A DNA stretch of 15,810 nt, from NCBI GenBank assembly GCA_025965815.1, contig JAOPWF010000728.1, positions 1 to 15,810 on the forward strand. Direction: 5' to 3'. Of this stretch, positions 1 to 6,818 are shown one piece after another (positions within the stretch are counted from its first letter, which is position 1; each line of letters begins with the position of its first letter). A model generated the notes under the pieces. That model saw only the letters and a program-made list of their open reading frames with translations, was not told the origin of the DNA and did no database searches. This stretch comes from Mycobacterium sp. GTDB taxonomy: Bacteria; Actinomycetota; Actinomycetes; Mycobacteriales; Mycobacteriaceae. The translations under genes and the position numbers were made by a program.

Positions 1-339
1 ATCGAAGGTGTTGTGCCAAAGATCTAGTATCTGAACGAGTTTCGGCTTCTGGTTGTCCTGGGCCTCGACGAGTTCGGTGGTCAGCTGGATCAGCCCCTTG
101 ACGTGGTCGTCGTCGATATGGCTGAGCATGACCAGGTCGACCGGCAGCGCATCGGTGTCCGCCACCCCGCGCTCGACGCGCAGGGCTTCGAGCCGGGGCC
201 GCAGGAAGGGTGTGTATACGCCGGCCGGTCCGCCGTCGATGATGGCGAGGCCCGGTTCGTCGTCCGTCCCGTAGTGCAGCATCAGGCAGTCGCCCTTGCG
301 GGCCCGCAGCACCTCGACGCCGAAAACCTTTGTGTTCAT
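1..339 (-). CDS. ComEC-like metallo-beta-lactamase-fold hydrolase, N-terminal part
   Basis: The frame is open from the ATG at 339 to the window edge, giving 113 residues of a longer protein. Residues 73-79 read SHIDDDH, the metal-binding motif of the MBL fold. Asp in the third motif position is typical of ComEC/Rec2-type domains rather than classical beta-lactamases. The preceding GDCLMLHYG (16-24) and AIIDGG (32-37) fit the first strands of that fold. There is no signal peptide, so it is probably cytoplasmic. The start is supported by a GGGGGA ribosome binding site and lies 11 nt after the stop of the S8 protease gene, so the two are co-transcribed. Known MBL proteins of this kind cleave phosphodiesters or other esters; the substrate cannot be told from this fragment. 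The C-terminal metal ligands and any extra domain are outside the window. Confidence 0.85.
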   Translation of the reverse strand, partial: MNTKVFGVEVLRARKGDCLMLHYGTDDEPGLAIIDGGPAGVYTPFLRPRLEALRVERGVADTDALPVDLVMLSHIDDDHVKGLIQLTTELVEAQDNQKPKLVQILDLWHNTFD

Positions 340-350
340 GTCAGTTCCCC

Positions 351-2243
351 CTATTGACTCTGTAGCGCACGCAGCACGTCGAGCATGCCGTGGCCCTGGA
401 AGTTGCGTTCCCGGCCGAGATCCGTGGCGGTCGTGCAGAGGATCCGTTTGATCCGCTCCGGCTCGCCGATCAGCTCGGGGTAGCGGGCCATCAGCATCGC
501 CGCCGCTCCGCTGACATGCGGCGCCGCCATGCTTGTCCCGTCCAGACAACCCCAGTTACCGTCGGGCATCGGGGCGCGAATCCGCTCTCCCGGCGCCACC
601 AGGTCGGGTTTGAGTCGGCCGTCACCGGTGGGCCCTCGGCTCGAAAAGTAGCTGACGCCATAGGTCATCGGCGCGGCCCGGTGCGTCGACCCGACGGTGA
701 TGACGCGGTCGGCGTTGCCCGGATCGGTGATGCTCAACGCCTGATAGCTGTCGAAGGGTTGGCCGCCGACAACGGTGTGCTGATAGCCCAGATTGCCCGC
801 GGCAGCGACGACCACCACACGGTTGTCGATGAGCCGTTCGCTTTCGACGCAGACCGGGGTGCCGCCACACGCGTAGTTCCGGACGTCGTGCGGTATCGAC
901 AGGCTCATGTTGACGCCGTTGATGAGCAGGAAACCGGCCTGTTCGTTGGTGTAGCGGATGAACTGAAGCGCGGCGATCACCGCGAACTCGGTGTTGGCGA
1001 TGTCCTGGCTCAGTATCCGGAAGTCGTATATGCCGATGCCCGGGCACATTCCGTCGGCGGACTCCTCGGCATCGCCCTTGCGGGCGCCGATGATCCCGGC
1101 CACGTGGGTGCCGTGCTCGCTGACCGGGTGCGGCGGCTTGTCGATCAGGACGAACTCCTTGACAAGATCCCATCGCACCGTGCGGCCCGCGATGGTATTG
1201 CGCGCGATCTCGTCCAGCTTCCTGTTGGCGTCTAGCGGCAGCGAGTCGCCCCGTGCCGCCTTGAGGGCCTTGAGGTTCTCCTTGCGCACCGCCGGTTTGG
1301 CGTTGCCGAGGCTGACGATCTGCCGGTAGTTGGTGAAGTCGTACGTCGCCTTCAGCTGTGCGGGTCCGAACGCCGGGTGTTGCGCGTCGATCCCCGAATC
1401 GATGATCGCCCAGTTGATCTCACTGCAATCCACGCCGAACAGCCGTCGCGCGGCATCCGCCTTCACGGTCGGAACGGAACGATTGATCGCCGGCGCGGCA
1501 AGCCGGTTCAGCGAGATCTGCCACACCATCGGTTTGGTCTTGGGCTCGGAGTTCATCAGCTTCAGCACGTCGAACACCGCCTGCGAGACGTCCGAGCGAC
1601 TGGTTCCACGCATTCGGGCGACGGCCTCCGCGTTGGCCTTCTTCATCTCCGGGGTGGGCACCGTGCCCGCGGGATTGGCCTCGTCGACCGGCGGGATGTT
1701 GGCCTGGGCCAGGAAGACGAGGGCACAGAGCGCGACGAACCGCTCGAACGCCGTCCGGCGGTTGTTGGTCAGTGTCGTGTCGGCGGTCGTGCACCAGCGT
1801 TCGAGCAAGCTGGCGACATCGTCAACGGTCTGATTCAGCTTCCGGGGGCCGTCGTGGTCGTCCGGGTTGTCATCGTCCGCCGTCGCGTACTGCGCGAGTT
1901 CGGCCTGCGTCCGCGGTTCGTGCCACCACTTGGTCATCGGAACCAGGACCCGAAGGACCTCCTCGAAGTACAGCCGGGCCGCGACGAAGCTCTGCAGCGG
2001 CGCCACTTCGGGGTCGTCCTTTACCCAGTCGGGACGGTCGACTCCCATATAGATCTCGGCCGCCAGAGCGTGGGCCGTGGTGTCCTTGTGCGACGTGATC
2101 AGCAGATCGGCGGGCTTGGTGGGCTCCTTGGTGTACTTGACCCACACGTCGCAGAGGATGGGTGAGTCCTGCAGCTGGCGCCGGCTGTCGCCGCTGCCGA
2201 GCAGGACGTACTCGATCAGTTTGGTGGGAATTTCTATCGTCAT
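351..2243 (-). CDS. S8 (subtilisin-family) serine protease with long N-terminal domain
   Basis: This is a 630-aa protein with all subtilase motifs: catalytic Asp282 (IDSG), His377 (HGTHVAG), oxyanion Asn484 (AAGN) and Ser571 (GTSMAAPH). The family signature SSRGP and KPDLVAPG lie at about 534-551. The catalytic domain fills about residues 270-630. It is preceded by about 270 residues I do not recognise, rich in acidic and Trp/Arg positions. No signal peptide, prodomain signature or membrane anchor is visible, unlike secreted subtilases and mycosins, so an intracellular protease is likely. The Asp-to-His spacing (about 95 residues) is longer than in subtilisin. The start has no clear ribosome binding site, but a 46-aa ORF ends 13 nt upstream, which suggests translational coupling. 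An MBL-fold gene follows after 11 nt. The target is unknown; a regulated effector or activator protease of a conflict-type system is an inference from the pairing. Confidence 0.92.
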   Translation of the reverse strand: MTIEIPTKLIEYVLLGSGDSRRQLQDSPILCDVWVKYTKEPTKPADLLITSHKDTTAHALAAEIYMGVDRPDWVKDDPEVAPLQSFVAARLYFEEVLRVLVPMTKWWHEPRTQAELAQYATADDDNPDDHDGPRKLNQTVDDVASLLERWCTTADTTLTNNRRTAFERFVALCALVFLAQANIPPVDEANPAGTVPTPEMKKANAEAVARMRGTSRSDVSQAVFDVLKLMNSEPKTKPMVWQISLNRLAAPAINRSVPTVKADAARRLFGVDCSEINWAIIDSGIDAQHPAFGPAQLKATYDFTNYRQIVSLGNAKPAVRKENLKALKAARGDSLPLDANRKLDEIARNTIAGRTVRWDLVKEFVLIDKPPHPVSEHGTHVAGIIGARKGDAEESADGMCPGIGIYDFRILSQDIANTEFAVIAALQFIRYTNEQAGFLLINGVNMSLSIPHDVRNYACGGTPVCVESERLIDNRVVVVAAAGNLGYQHTVVGGQPFDSYQALSITDPGNADRVITVGSTHRAAPMTYGVSYFSSRGPTGDGRLKPDLVAPGERIRAPMPDGNWGCLDGTSMAAPHVSGAAAMLMARYPELIGEPERIKRILCTTATDLGRERNFQGHGMLDVLRALQSQ

Positions 2244-2256
2244 GGCGGTGCGAGGC

Positions 2257-2397
2257 TTACCGCCACTGCCATATCCGGTGCTTCGGCCGCGCCTGCGCGG
2301 CCGGTCGCACGACCCGACGGCGTCGCCGTTGTTCCTCGGCCCTGTCGGCCTCGATCGATTTCAGACCCATGTACTGAACGAACATGATCTTGAACAT
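2257..2397 (-). CDS. 46-aa arginine-rich small ORF leading the S8 protease operon
   Basis: This short minus-strand frame starts at the ATG at 2397 after an AAGGGA ribosome binding site and ends with TAA at 2257. The peptide begins MFKIMFVQYMGLKSIEADRA, then has a run of five Arg and a basic C-terminus ending in WQWR. It is too short for domain recognition and no known family was recognised. Its stop lies 13 nt before the S8 start codon, which has no obvious Shine-Dalgarno of its own. It could be a leader that couples translation into the protease gene, or a real small basic protein such as a partner, substrate or inhibitor of the protease. The support is the start context and the operon position only; the composition is low-complexity. 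Confidence 0.5.
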   Translation of the reverse strand: MFKIMFVQYMGLKSIEADRAEEQRRRRRVVRPAAQARPKHRIWQWR

Positions 2398-2477
2398 CTG
2401 AGTTCCCTTTGTTCGATTCCCCGGGCATTCACTGACCCGATTCGCATGACGGTATGCAGCGGGACGCGCTTTGCAAT

Positions 2478-2493
2478 GAGTGGCGGACTACGC
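2478..2493. promoter_or_regulatory. Candidate operator, degenerate copy, upstream of the S8 operon
   Basis: The sequence GAGTGGCGGACTACGC resembles the better palindromes at 2640-2655 and 8299-8314. It differs from the first at four positions, three of them in the centre. It lies 80 nt before the first start codon of the minus-strand operon and just upstream of a possible -35 (TTGCAA). It is the weakest of the three sites. Confidence 0.35.
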
Positions 2494-2608
2494 GTTTATG
2501 ACGGCCGCCATACGTGCGGACGCAAGTAGTCGGGGGTGTCGCTGGCCACGGCTCGACTAGTTAGCTGATCTGTCGATGCCGGTGCCCGGACGCCGTCTGC
2601 GGGCAAAC

Positions 2609-2637
2609 TCGGCACCCACGTCCGTCGGGCGTAAAAT
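2609..2637 (+). promoter_or_regulatory. Candidate promoter of the DUF2235-like gene
   Basis: TCGGCA at 2609-2614 (4 of 6 to TTGACA) and TAAAAT at 2632-2637 (5 of 6 to TATAAT) are separated by exactly 17 nt. Initiation would fall at about 2643-2645, inside the palindrome at 2640-2655. That arrangement suits a repressor blocking initiation. Confidence 0.45.
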
Positions 2638-2639
2638 TC

Positions 2640-2655
2640 GAGTAGTCCACTACGC
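2640..2655. promoter_or_regulatory. Candidate operator palindrome upstream of the DUF2235-like gene
   Basis: GAGTAGT-CC-ACTACGC is a near-perfect palindrome (6 of 7 arm positions pair). It lies directly downstream of the candidate -10 and 71 nt before the ATG at 2727. Counting five flanking bases, 2635-2655 agrees with 8294-8314 at 18 of 21 positions. The binding protein is unknown; GntR, TetR or LuxR types all use such sites. Confidence 0.5.
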
Positions 2656-2726
2656 GTGAAACCGCACATTCGGAGTGGTTTCGTCACTAACGTTAATTGG
2701 AGCGCGGATGGCGGGGAGATGTGACC

Positions 2727-3872
2727 ATGAAGAATATTGTGCTGTGCTTCGACCACGACCCGGTCGGGTTGCCGGAGACCAATGCGCGCGCCATCTTCAA
2801 CCTGCTGGACGACACGGAGCCCAAGCGACAGCACACGTGGTACGACCCCGGTTTCGGCACCTTATCGTTTGCCGACTCCTGGGCGCAGGTCATCCAGCGC
2901 GTGCGTCAAGGACGCAACGCCTCCTTCGACGGTCCGCAGGACAGCATGGTCGACGCATACATGTTCCTGGTCGAGTCGTGGGAGCCCGGCGACCGGATCT
3001 TCCTCTTCGGGGTAGGCCGCGGTGCGTACTGCGCGCGGGCACTGGCCCGGCTGCTGGGCACCGTCGGTGTGATCCGTCGCGACTCCGACGAACTGCTCGA
3101 ATACATGGTCTCCACCTATGCCCTGCCGCGCAGTCATCGCACACTCGAAGAGTGGCAGCGCGTGGCCCGGCTGGCGTCGGATCTGTCTGACGAACCTGAC
3201 GGTGACGTCTCGGTGCCGGTGCATTTCCTGGGTTTGTGGGACACCCTGAAAGTGCCTGGGCCGGGCCGCTCGTCAGCGCTGGCCGTGGACATGGACCCAC
3301 TGCGCAACGTGGTATCGGGGCGGCATGCGGTCGCCATCGACGGCAACCGCGGCAGCTTCGGTGAGCATCTGGTGTCACCGGCCGCCGCGGAACGGATCGA
3401 GGAAGTATGGTTCCGCGGGAGCCACGCCGACGTCGTGGGCGGTATGGGCAGCCAGGGCGAACTCGCCGACATCACCCTCGACTGGATGCTCGACGGTGCG
3501 CTGCGGGCCGGCCTGGTGCTGCGCGCCGATGCCGGCGACGACATCCCCTCACCCACCGAACTGCACGCCCTCGCCGAAACGCCGCGGCCGGCAGCGACGA
3601 GGTTCCTCACCGGTACTCGGTTCCGCAGACTGCCAGAAGAGGCCCTCGTGCATGCCAGCGTCGAGTACTACGTACACGAGCATCCGGAATACTGGCTCCG
3701 GCTGCCGGCCTCCCTCGTCTGGGCCGACGTCGACTGGCCCGCACGCAGCGAACGGCTGGTTCACAGGGCGGACGTGACCGTGATATCCGGGTCGGTGGAG
3801 CTGGTCCCGGTCCCGACACAGGACGCGACCGGATCGGCTGAATCGACGAAACTCACCGCCGCTGCCTCCTAG
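2727..3872 (+). CDS. DUF2235-type alpha/beta hydrolase lacking the nucleophile serine
   Basis: This 381-aa protein follows the DUF2235 pattern along its length: KNIVLCFDHD at the N-terminus, YDPGFGT (39-45), EPGDRIFLFG (86-95), HFLGLWDTLK (166-175), VWFRGSHADVVGG (227-239), and ADITLDWML (247-255). DUF2235 contains the Tle1-like lipases, which normally carry GFSRG at the nucleophile elbow. Here the elbow is GVGRG (95-99), with a GGC glycine codon at 3015-3017 in place of serine. The first strand is also altered (CFDHDP instead of a CxDGTW-like motif), while Asp172 and His233 remain. It is therefore probably not an active lipase and may act as a binding or scaffold protein. The ATG at 2727 was chosen because GGGGAGA lies 7 nt upstream and the family's first strand starts at once; a TTG at 2697 is in frame but has no support. 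No signal peptide is seen. The last 15 residues are low-complexity. Confidence 0.8.
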   Translation: MKNIVLCFDHDPVGLPETNARAIFNLLDDTEPKRQHTWYDPGFGTLSFADSWAQVIQRVRQGRNASFDGPQDSMVDAYMFLVESWEPGDRIFLFGVGRGAYCARALARLLGTVGVIRRDSDELLEYMVSTYALPRSHRTLEEWQRVARLASDLSDEPDGDVSVPVHFLGLWDTLKVPGPGRSSALAVDMDPLRNVVSGRHAVAIDGNRGSFGEHLVSPAAAERIEEVWFRGSHADVVGGMGSQGELADITLDWMLDGALRAGLVLRADAGDDIPSPTELHALAETPRPAATRFLTGTRFRRLPEEALVHASVEYYVHEHPEYWLRLPASLVWADVDWPARSERLVHRADVTVISGSVELVPVPTQDATGSAESTKLTAAAS

Positions 3873-3896
3873 CGCACCGCCCGCTCACATCGCCTG

Positions 3897-3925
3897 TTGG
3901 TTTTCGTAACGCCGTTTCGTAACAT
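3897..3925 (+). promoter_or_regulatory. Candidate echA3 promoter with 9-bp direct repeat
   Basis: TTGGTT (3897-3902) and TAACAT (3920-3925) are 17 nt apart, a plausible -35/-10 pair. TTTCGTAAC occurs twice, at 3902-3910 and 3915-3923, a perfect 9-bp direct repeat with a 13-bp period lying in the spacer and -10. This is a natural place for a repressor, possibly the TetR protein encoded downstream. Confidence 0.4.
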
Positions 3926-3956
3926 CGATCCGAAACCACTTCGGCGAGGAGATGCG

Positions 3957-4655
3957 ATGGGCACCACGGTGAGCTATGAGCGCGACGACGCGATCGCGAC
4001 CATCACGCTGGATGACGGCAAGGTCAATGCGCTGTCTCCGACGATGCAGCAGAACATTCACGAGGCACTCCACCGGGCCGAGAAGGACGGGGTCGGCGCC
4101 GTCGTCATCGCCGGCAACGCGAAGGTGTTCAGCGGCGGGTTCGACCTCGGCATCCTGACGTCGGGTGAGGTGGACGCGGCGCTCGGAATGCTCGCCGGCG
4201 GTTTCGAACTCGCGGTCCGGACGCTCACCTTTCCCCGGCCGGTCATCATGGCGGCCACCGGTCCCGCGATCGCGATGGGCTCGTTCCTGTTGCTCAGCGG
4301 TGACGTCCGGATCGGGTCGCCGAGGTCGCGCGCCCAGGCCAACGAGGTCGCGATCGGGATGACGCTGCCGATTGCCGCCATCGAGATCATGCGGATGCGG
4401 TTGACGCCCTCCGCCTTTCAGCGCGCCATTTCGATGGCCGCCACCTTCGTCGGCGACGACGCGGTCGCCGCGGGCTGGTTCGACGAGATCGTCGAATCGG
4501 ACCACGTCCTGACCCGCGCGCAGCAGGTGGCGACCGAGGCCTCCAAGCTGCACGCCACCGCGCATCTGAACAGCAAGTTGCGCGCACGTAAGGGTGCGCT
4601 CGAAGCGATTCGCGGCGGAATCGACTCGCTGCCATCCGAATTCACCCTGCGCTAG
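3957..4655 (+). CDS. echA3: Crotonase-family protein, EchA3-like
   Basis: This is a 232-aa crotonase-fold protein that would act on acyl-CoA thioesters. The oxyanion-hole segments are visible as KVFSGGFDLG (56-65) and TGPAIAMGSFLL (101-112). Of the two catalytic glutamates of enoyl-CoA hydratase (rat Glu144 and Glu164), the second corresponds to Glu130 in QANEVAIGM. The first is replaced by Phe110, so standard hydration is doubtful and a one-glutamate isomerase-like reaction is possible. The pattern DDGKVNAL, SGGFDL, ILTSGEV and ANEVAIGMT matches my recollection of M. tuberculosis EchA3 (Rv0632c, next to recC). The start at 3957 has AGGAG nearby (GGCGAGGAGATGCG) and removes an unlikely 20-residue extension. 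A TetR gene begins 12 nt after its stop, so the two are probably one operon. Confidence 0.87.
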   Translation: MGTTVSYERDDAIATITLDDGKVNALSPTMQQNIHEALHRAEKDGVGAVVIAGNAKVFSGGFDLGILTSGEVDAALGMLAGGFELAVRTLTFPRPVIMAATGPAIAMGSFLLLSGDVRIGSPRSRAQANEVAIGMTLPIAAIEIMRMRLTPSAFQRAISMAATFVGDDAVAAGWFDEIVESDHVLTRAQQVATEASKLHATAHLNSKLRARKGALEAIRGGIDSLPSEFTLR

Positions 4656-4667
4656 CAGTGCCGTCCG

Positions 4668-5258
4668 GTGCCCAGGGCCAAGCAACGCACGCCCGAACTG
4701 CGTGACCGGGTGCTCGAGGTTGCCGTCTCGGTGCTGACCGAGCACGGCATCTCCGGGTTCACGACGCGGCGGGTGGCCGAGCTGGCCGGCACGTCGGTGC
4801 CCGCGGTGTACGAACTCTTCGACGACAAGGCCGGACTGGTGCGGCAGGTCTTCTTCGAGGCCTTCCGGCGGCTGGGCCGCGAGCTGGCCACCGTCCCGGA
4901 GTCCGACGATCCGCTGGCCGATGTGCAGCGGCTCGCCCCGGTGTTCCGCCGGTTCTGCCTCGAGCAGCCGGCGCTGGCCCGGGTGATGTTCTTCCGGCCG
5001 TTCGCGGACTTCGACCCGGGTCCCGACGAACTCGCGGCCGGCGCGTCGGTCCGGGAGATCTTCGTCGGCCGGATCGAACGGTGCGTGCGGGCCGGGCTGC
5101 TCGCCGGTGACCCCGCCGATATCGCGCACGTATTTCTTGCCCTGGCACAGGGCTTGGCCATCCAGGAGGCCGGACGGTGGTTGGGCACGTCGGCGGCGTC
5201 GGTCAATCAGCGGTGGACGGTCGGTGTCCAAGGCCTACTTGCGGGATTCGCGACGTAG
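4668..5258 (+). CDS. TetR/AcrR-family transcriptional regulator
   Basis: This 196-aa protein has the usual TetR length. The N-terminal DNA-binding domain occupies about residues 9-60. Its helix-turn-helix lies in TTRRVAELAGTSVPAVYELF (32-51), followed by the conserved DDKAGLVRQVF helix. The C-terminal 130 residues are a helical ligand-binding and dimerisation domain with no recognisable specificity. The start is a GTG, with no clear ribosome binding site. It lies 12 nt after the echA3 stop, which suggests translation coupled to echA3. Likely targets are its own operon (direct repeat at 3902-3923) and perhaps the convergent P450-ferredoxin operon (inverted repeat at 6803-6818). An acyl-CoA or hydrophobic ligand is plausible from the neighbours but is an inference. 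Confidence 0.88.
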   Translation: MPRAKQRTPELRDRVLEVAVSVLTEHGISGFTTRRVAELAGTSVPAVYELFDDKAGLVRQVFFEAFRRLGRELATVPESDDPLADVQRLAPVFRRFCLEQPALARVMFFRPFADFDPGPDELAAGASVREIFVGRIERCVRAGLLAGDPADIAHVFLALAQGLAIQEAGRWLGTSAASVNQRWTVGVQGLLAGFAT

Positions 5259-5262
5259 CTTC

Positions 5263-5302
5263 CGCCCGCATCAGGGCGACACGCCGCGCCGGACATATCC
5301 GG
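5263..5302. terminator. Possible terminator hairpins between convergent tetR and ferredoxin genes
   Basis: Two short inverted repeats lie between the convergent stops at 5258 and 5360. They are CGCCC-N6-GGGCG (5263-5278) and CCGGA-CATA-TCCGG (5289-5302). Neither is followed by a T run, which is common for mycobacterial terminators, so the assignment rests on position and is weak. Confidence 0.3.
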
Positions 5303-5359
5303 ATCCAACCCGGCCAGCCCGCTGGTCCGTACCCACCTTCCCTGGTGCCGCCGGTAGCC

Positions 5360-5554
5360 TCATTCCTCGAGCGTGATGGCCCGTTCGGGGCAGTTCGCCA
5401 CCGCGTGGCGCGCGGCCTCCTCCTCACCTTCCGGCACGGTGCCGTCGCCGATCACCTCGGGATAGCCCTGGTCGTCGTCGACGAAGAGCTGAGGTGCGTC
5501 GGCGTAGCAGAGGCCGTGTCCCGCGCACACATTCGAGTCGATGGACACCTTCAT
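5360..5554 (-). CDS. 3Fe-4S ferredoxin, P450 redox partner
   Basis: This 64-aa ferredoxin starts at the ATG at 5554, which overlaps the P450 stop by one base (TGATG). Cluster cysteines are Cys10, Cys16 and Cys55 in CAGHGLC and NCPE. The position that would be the second Cys of a 4Fe-4S motif is His13. That three-Cys pattern fits a single 3Fe-4S cluster, as in other mycobacterial ferredoxins encoded next to P450s, where this residue varies. The C-terminus is acidic (EGEEEAA, ITLEE), as expected for docking to reductase and P450. It should carry single electrons from a ferredoxin reductase, not encoded here, to the adjacent P450. Confidence 0.93.
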   Translation of the reverse strand: MKVSIDSNVCAGHGLCYADAPQLFVDDDQGYPEVIGDGTVPEGEEEAARHAVANCPERAITLEE

Positions 5555-6744
5555 CAGGCGCCCTCCTTCCTGAGGGTCAGGTGCAGGGAGTCGAGGCCGA
5601 TCGTGCCCCGGGGCCAGTGCACGCGCGGCGTCGTGCCGGGCGTGATGTGGTACTCCGGGATCCGCCGGTGCCATTCCTCGTAGACGAGGTGCATCTCGAG
5701 GCGGGCCAGGTGCGAGCCGAGGCAGCGGTGCACGCCCATGCCGAAGCTGATGTGCCGGTTCTCGGGTCGGTGGAAATTGATCCCGTAGGGGTCGGTGAAC
5801 TGGTCCGGGTCGCGGTTGGCCACCGCGAGGTAATTGGTGATCCGGGTGCCCTCCGGCAGGGTGTGGCCACCCAGCTGCGTCTCCTCGGTGGTGACGCGGG
5901 GGGTGAACGGCGCCGGCGGGTCCAACCGCAACAGCTCCTCGGTGGCGGCGGGGACCAGCGACAGATTGCCGGCCAGTTCCTGGCGCTTCTCGGGATTGGT
6001 GGCCAGGCGCTGCATGCCGAATCCGAGTGCGTCCATGACGGTGTCGAGGCCGGCCAGCACGAACAGGAAGCACAGTCCGATCGCCTCTTCGTCCGAGAGT
6101 GCGTCCTCCGGTTCGACATTCAGGATCTGGCTCAGCACATCGTCACCCGGTACGCCGCGGCGCTTCTGGATGAGGTCGGAGAGGTACATGAACAGCTCCG
6201 CGGCCTTCTGCAGGCCCTCCTGGGCCGCTTCGTCGACCGACGTCGTACCGCTGGCGGCGCTGAGGTTGAGCACCGCGTCTTTCCATTCGAGGAACTGGTC
6301 GCGCATCTCCAGTGGCAGCCCGAACAGCGTCAGGAAAACCTGGACCGGAAAGACGCCGGCGACCTCGGCAATGAAGTCGCACTCGCCCTTGGCCGCGATC
6401 GGTTCGACGATGTCGATGATCTGCTTGCGCAGATCGTCCTCGAGCGGCTTGATGGCGCGGGGGCTGAAGAAGGGCTGCAGGATGCGGCGGTACCGGGTCT
6501 GCTCCGGCGGATCGAACGCGATGGGCAGCAGGGGCACCGGGCTGCCCAGCACGTCGAACGCCTTCTTCGAGGAGAAGATCGACGGGTTTTTGAGGATGAT
6601 CTCGACGAAGTCGCGGCCGGTGGCCGCGTAGCCGTCCTCCACCTCGACGAGCGGCTGCTGATCCAGGATGTGCCAGGCGTCGTCCCGCGCCTCCGGCATC
6701 GGCAGATCGTCGGTGGCGATTTTCGGGATGGCTTCGCTGGTCAT
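5554..6744 (-). CDS. Cytochrome P450
   Basis: This 396-aa soluble P450 has the usual bacterial length. The oxygen-activation motif AGLDT lies at 231-235 in the I helix, ExxR is Glu270-Leu-Leu-Arg273, and the heme loop FGMGVHRCLG (334-343) has Cys341 as iron ligand. There is no membrane anchor. It should catalyse monooxygenation of a hydrophobic substrate using electrons from the overlapping ferredoxin. I cannot assign the CYP family. The ATG at 6744 was chosen over a longer frame from 6816 because GCGAGGATCG precedes it and the extra 24 residues look non-coding. An inverted repeat at 6803-6818 in its leader may be a regulator site. The nearby crotonase and TetR make lipid or sterol-like substrates plausible but unproven. 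Confidence 0.95.
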   Translation of the reverse strand: MTSEAIPKIATDDLPMPEARDDAWHILDQQPLVEVEDGYAATGRDFVEIILKNPSIFSSKKAFDVLGSPVPLLPIAFDPPEQTRYRRILQPFFSPRAIKPLEDDLRKQIIDIVEPIAAKGECDFIAEVAGVFPVQVFLTLFGLPLEMRDQFLEWKDAVLNLSAASGTTSVDEAAQEGLQKAAELFMYLSDLIQKRRGVPGDDVLSQILNVEPEDALSDEEAIGLCFLFVLAGLDTVMDALGFGMQRLATNPEKRQELAGNLSLVPAATEELLRLDPPAPFTPRVTTEETQLGGHTLPEGTRITNYLAVANRDPDQFTDPYGINFHRPENRHISFGMGVHRCLGSHLARLEMHLVYEEWHRRIPEYHITPGTTPRVHWPRGTIGLDSLHLTLRKEGA

Positions 6745-6802
6745 TCGATCCTCGCTTCTGGGGCTCCGGGCTGCTTCGGCGACTGTGATCCGGAATACAC
6801 CG

Positions 6803-6818
6803 CAGTGTGCCATCACTG
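6803..6818. promoter_or_regulatory. Inverted repeat upstream of the P450 gene
   Basis: CAGTG-N6-CACTG forms a 16-bp inverted repeat 58 nt before the P450 start codon. It is partly overlapped by TGTC-N7-GACA at 6817-6831. Size and position suit a TetR-type operator. The arms are short, so chance is possible. Confidence 0.3.

Larger units (their letters stand above)
2398..2726. other. Divergent control region between the S8 operon and the DUF2235-like gene
   Basis: This 329-nt stretch separates two divergent transcription units. It holds two palindrome-like elements with the core ACTACGC (2478-2493 and 2640-2655), a half-site-like AGTAGTCGG at 2525, and candidate promoters in both directions. 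A plausible minus-strand promoter is TTGCAA (2471-2476) and, 16 nt on, TACCGT (complement of 2449-2454). Overlapping open frames in this region look like chance and were not called. Confidence 0.5.

Noticed and set aside
2077..2529. 150-aa plus-strand frame across the S8 gene start and the intergenic region
   Set aside because: Half of it is antisense to the S8 gene, it has no ribosome site and the residues show no protein-like patterning.
2697..2726. TTG start extending the DUF2235-like protein by 10 residues
   Set aside because: No ribosome site precedes the TTG, while the ATG at 2727 has GGGGAGA at good spacing and fits the family N-terminus.
3885..5231. 448-aa minus-strand open frame
   Set aside because: It is antisense to echA3 and tetR, which have clear family motifs. 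Its His/Arg/Gly/Asp-rich composition is typical of a shadow frame in high-GC DNA.
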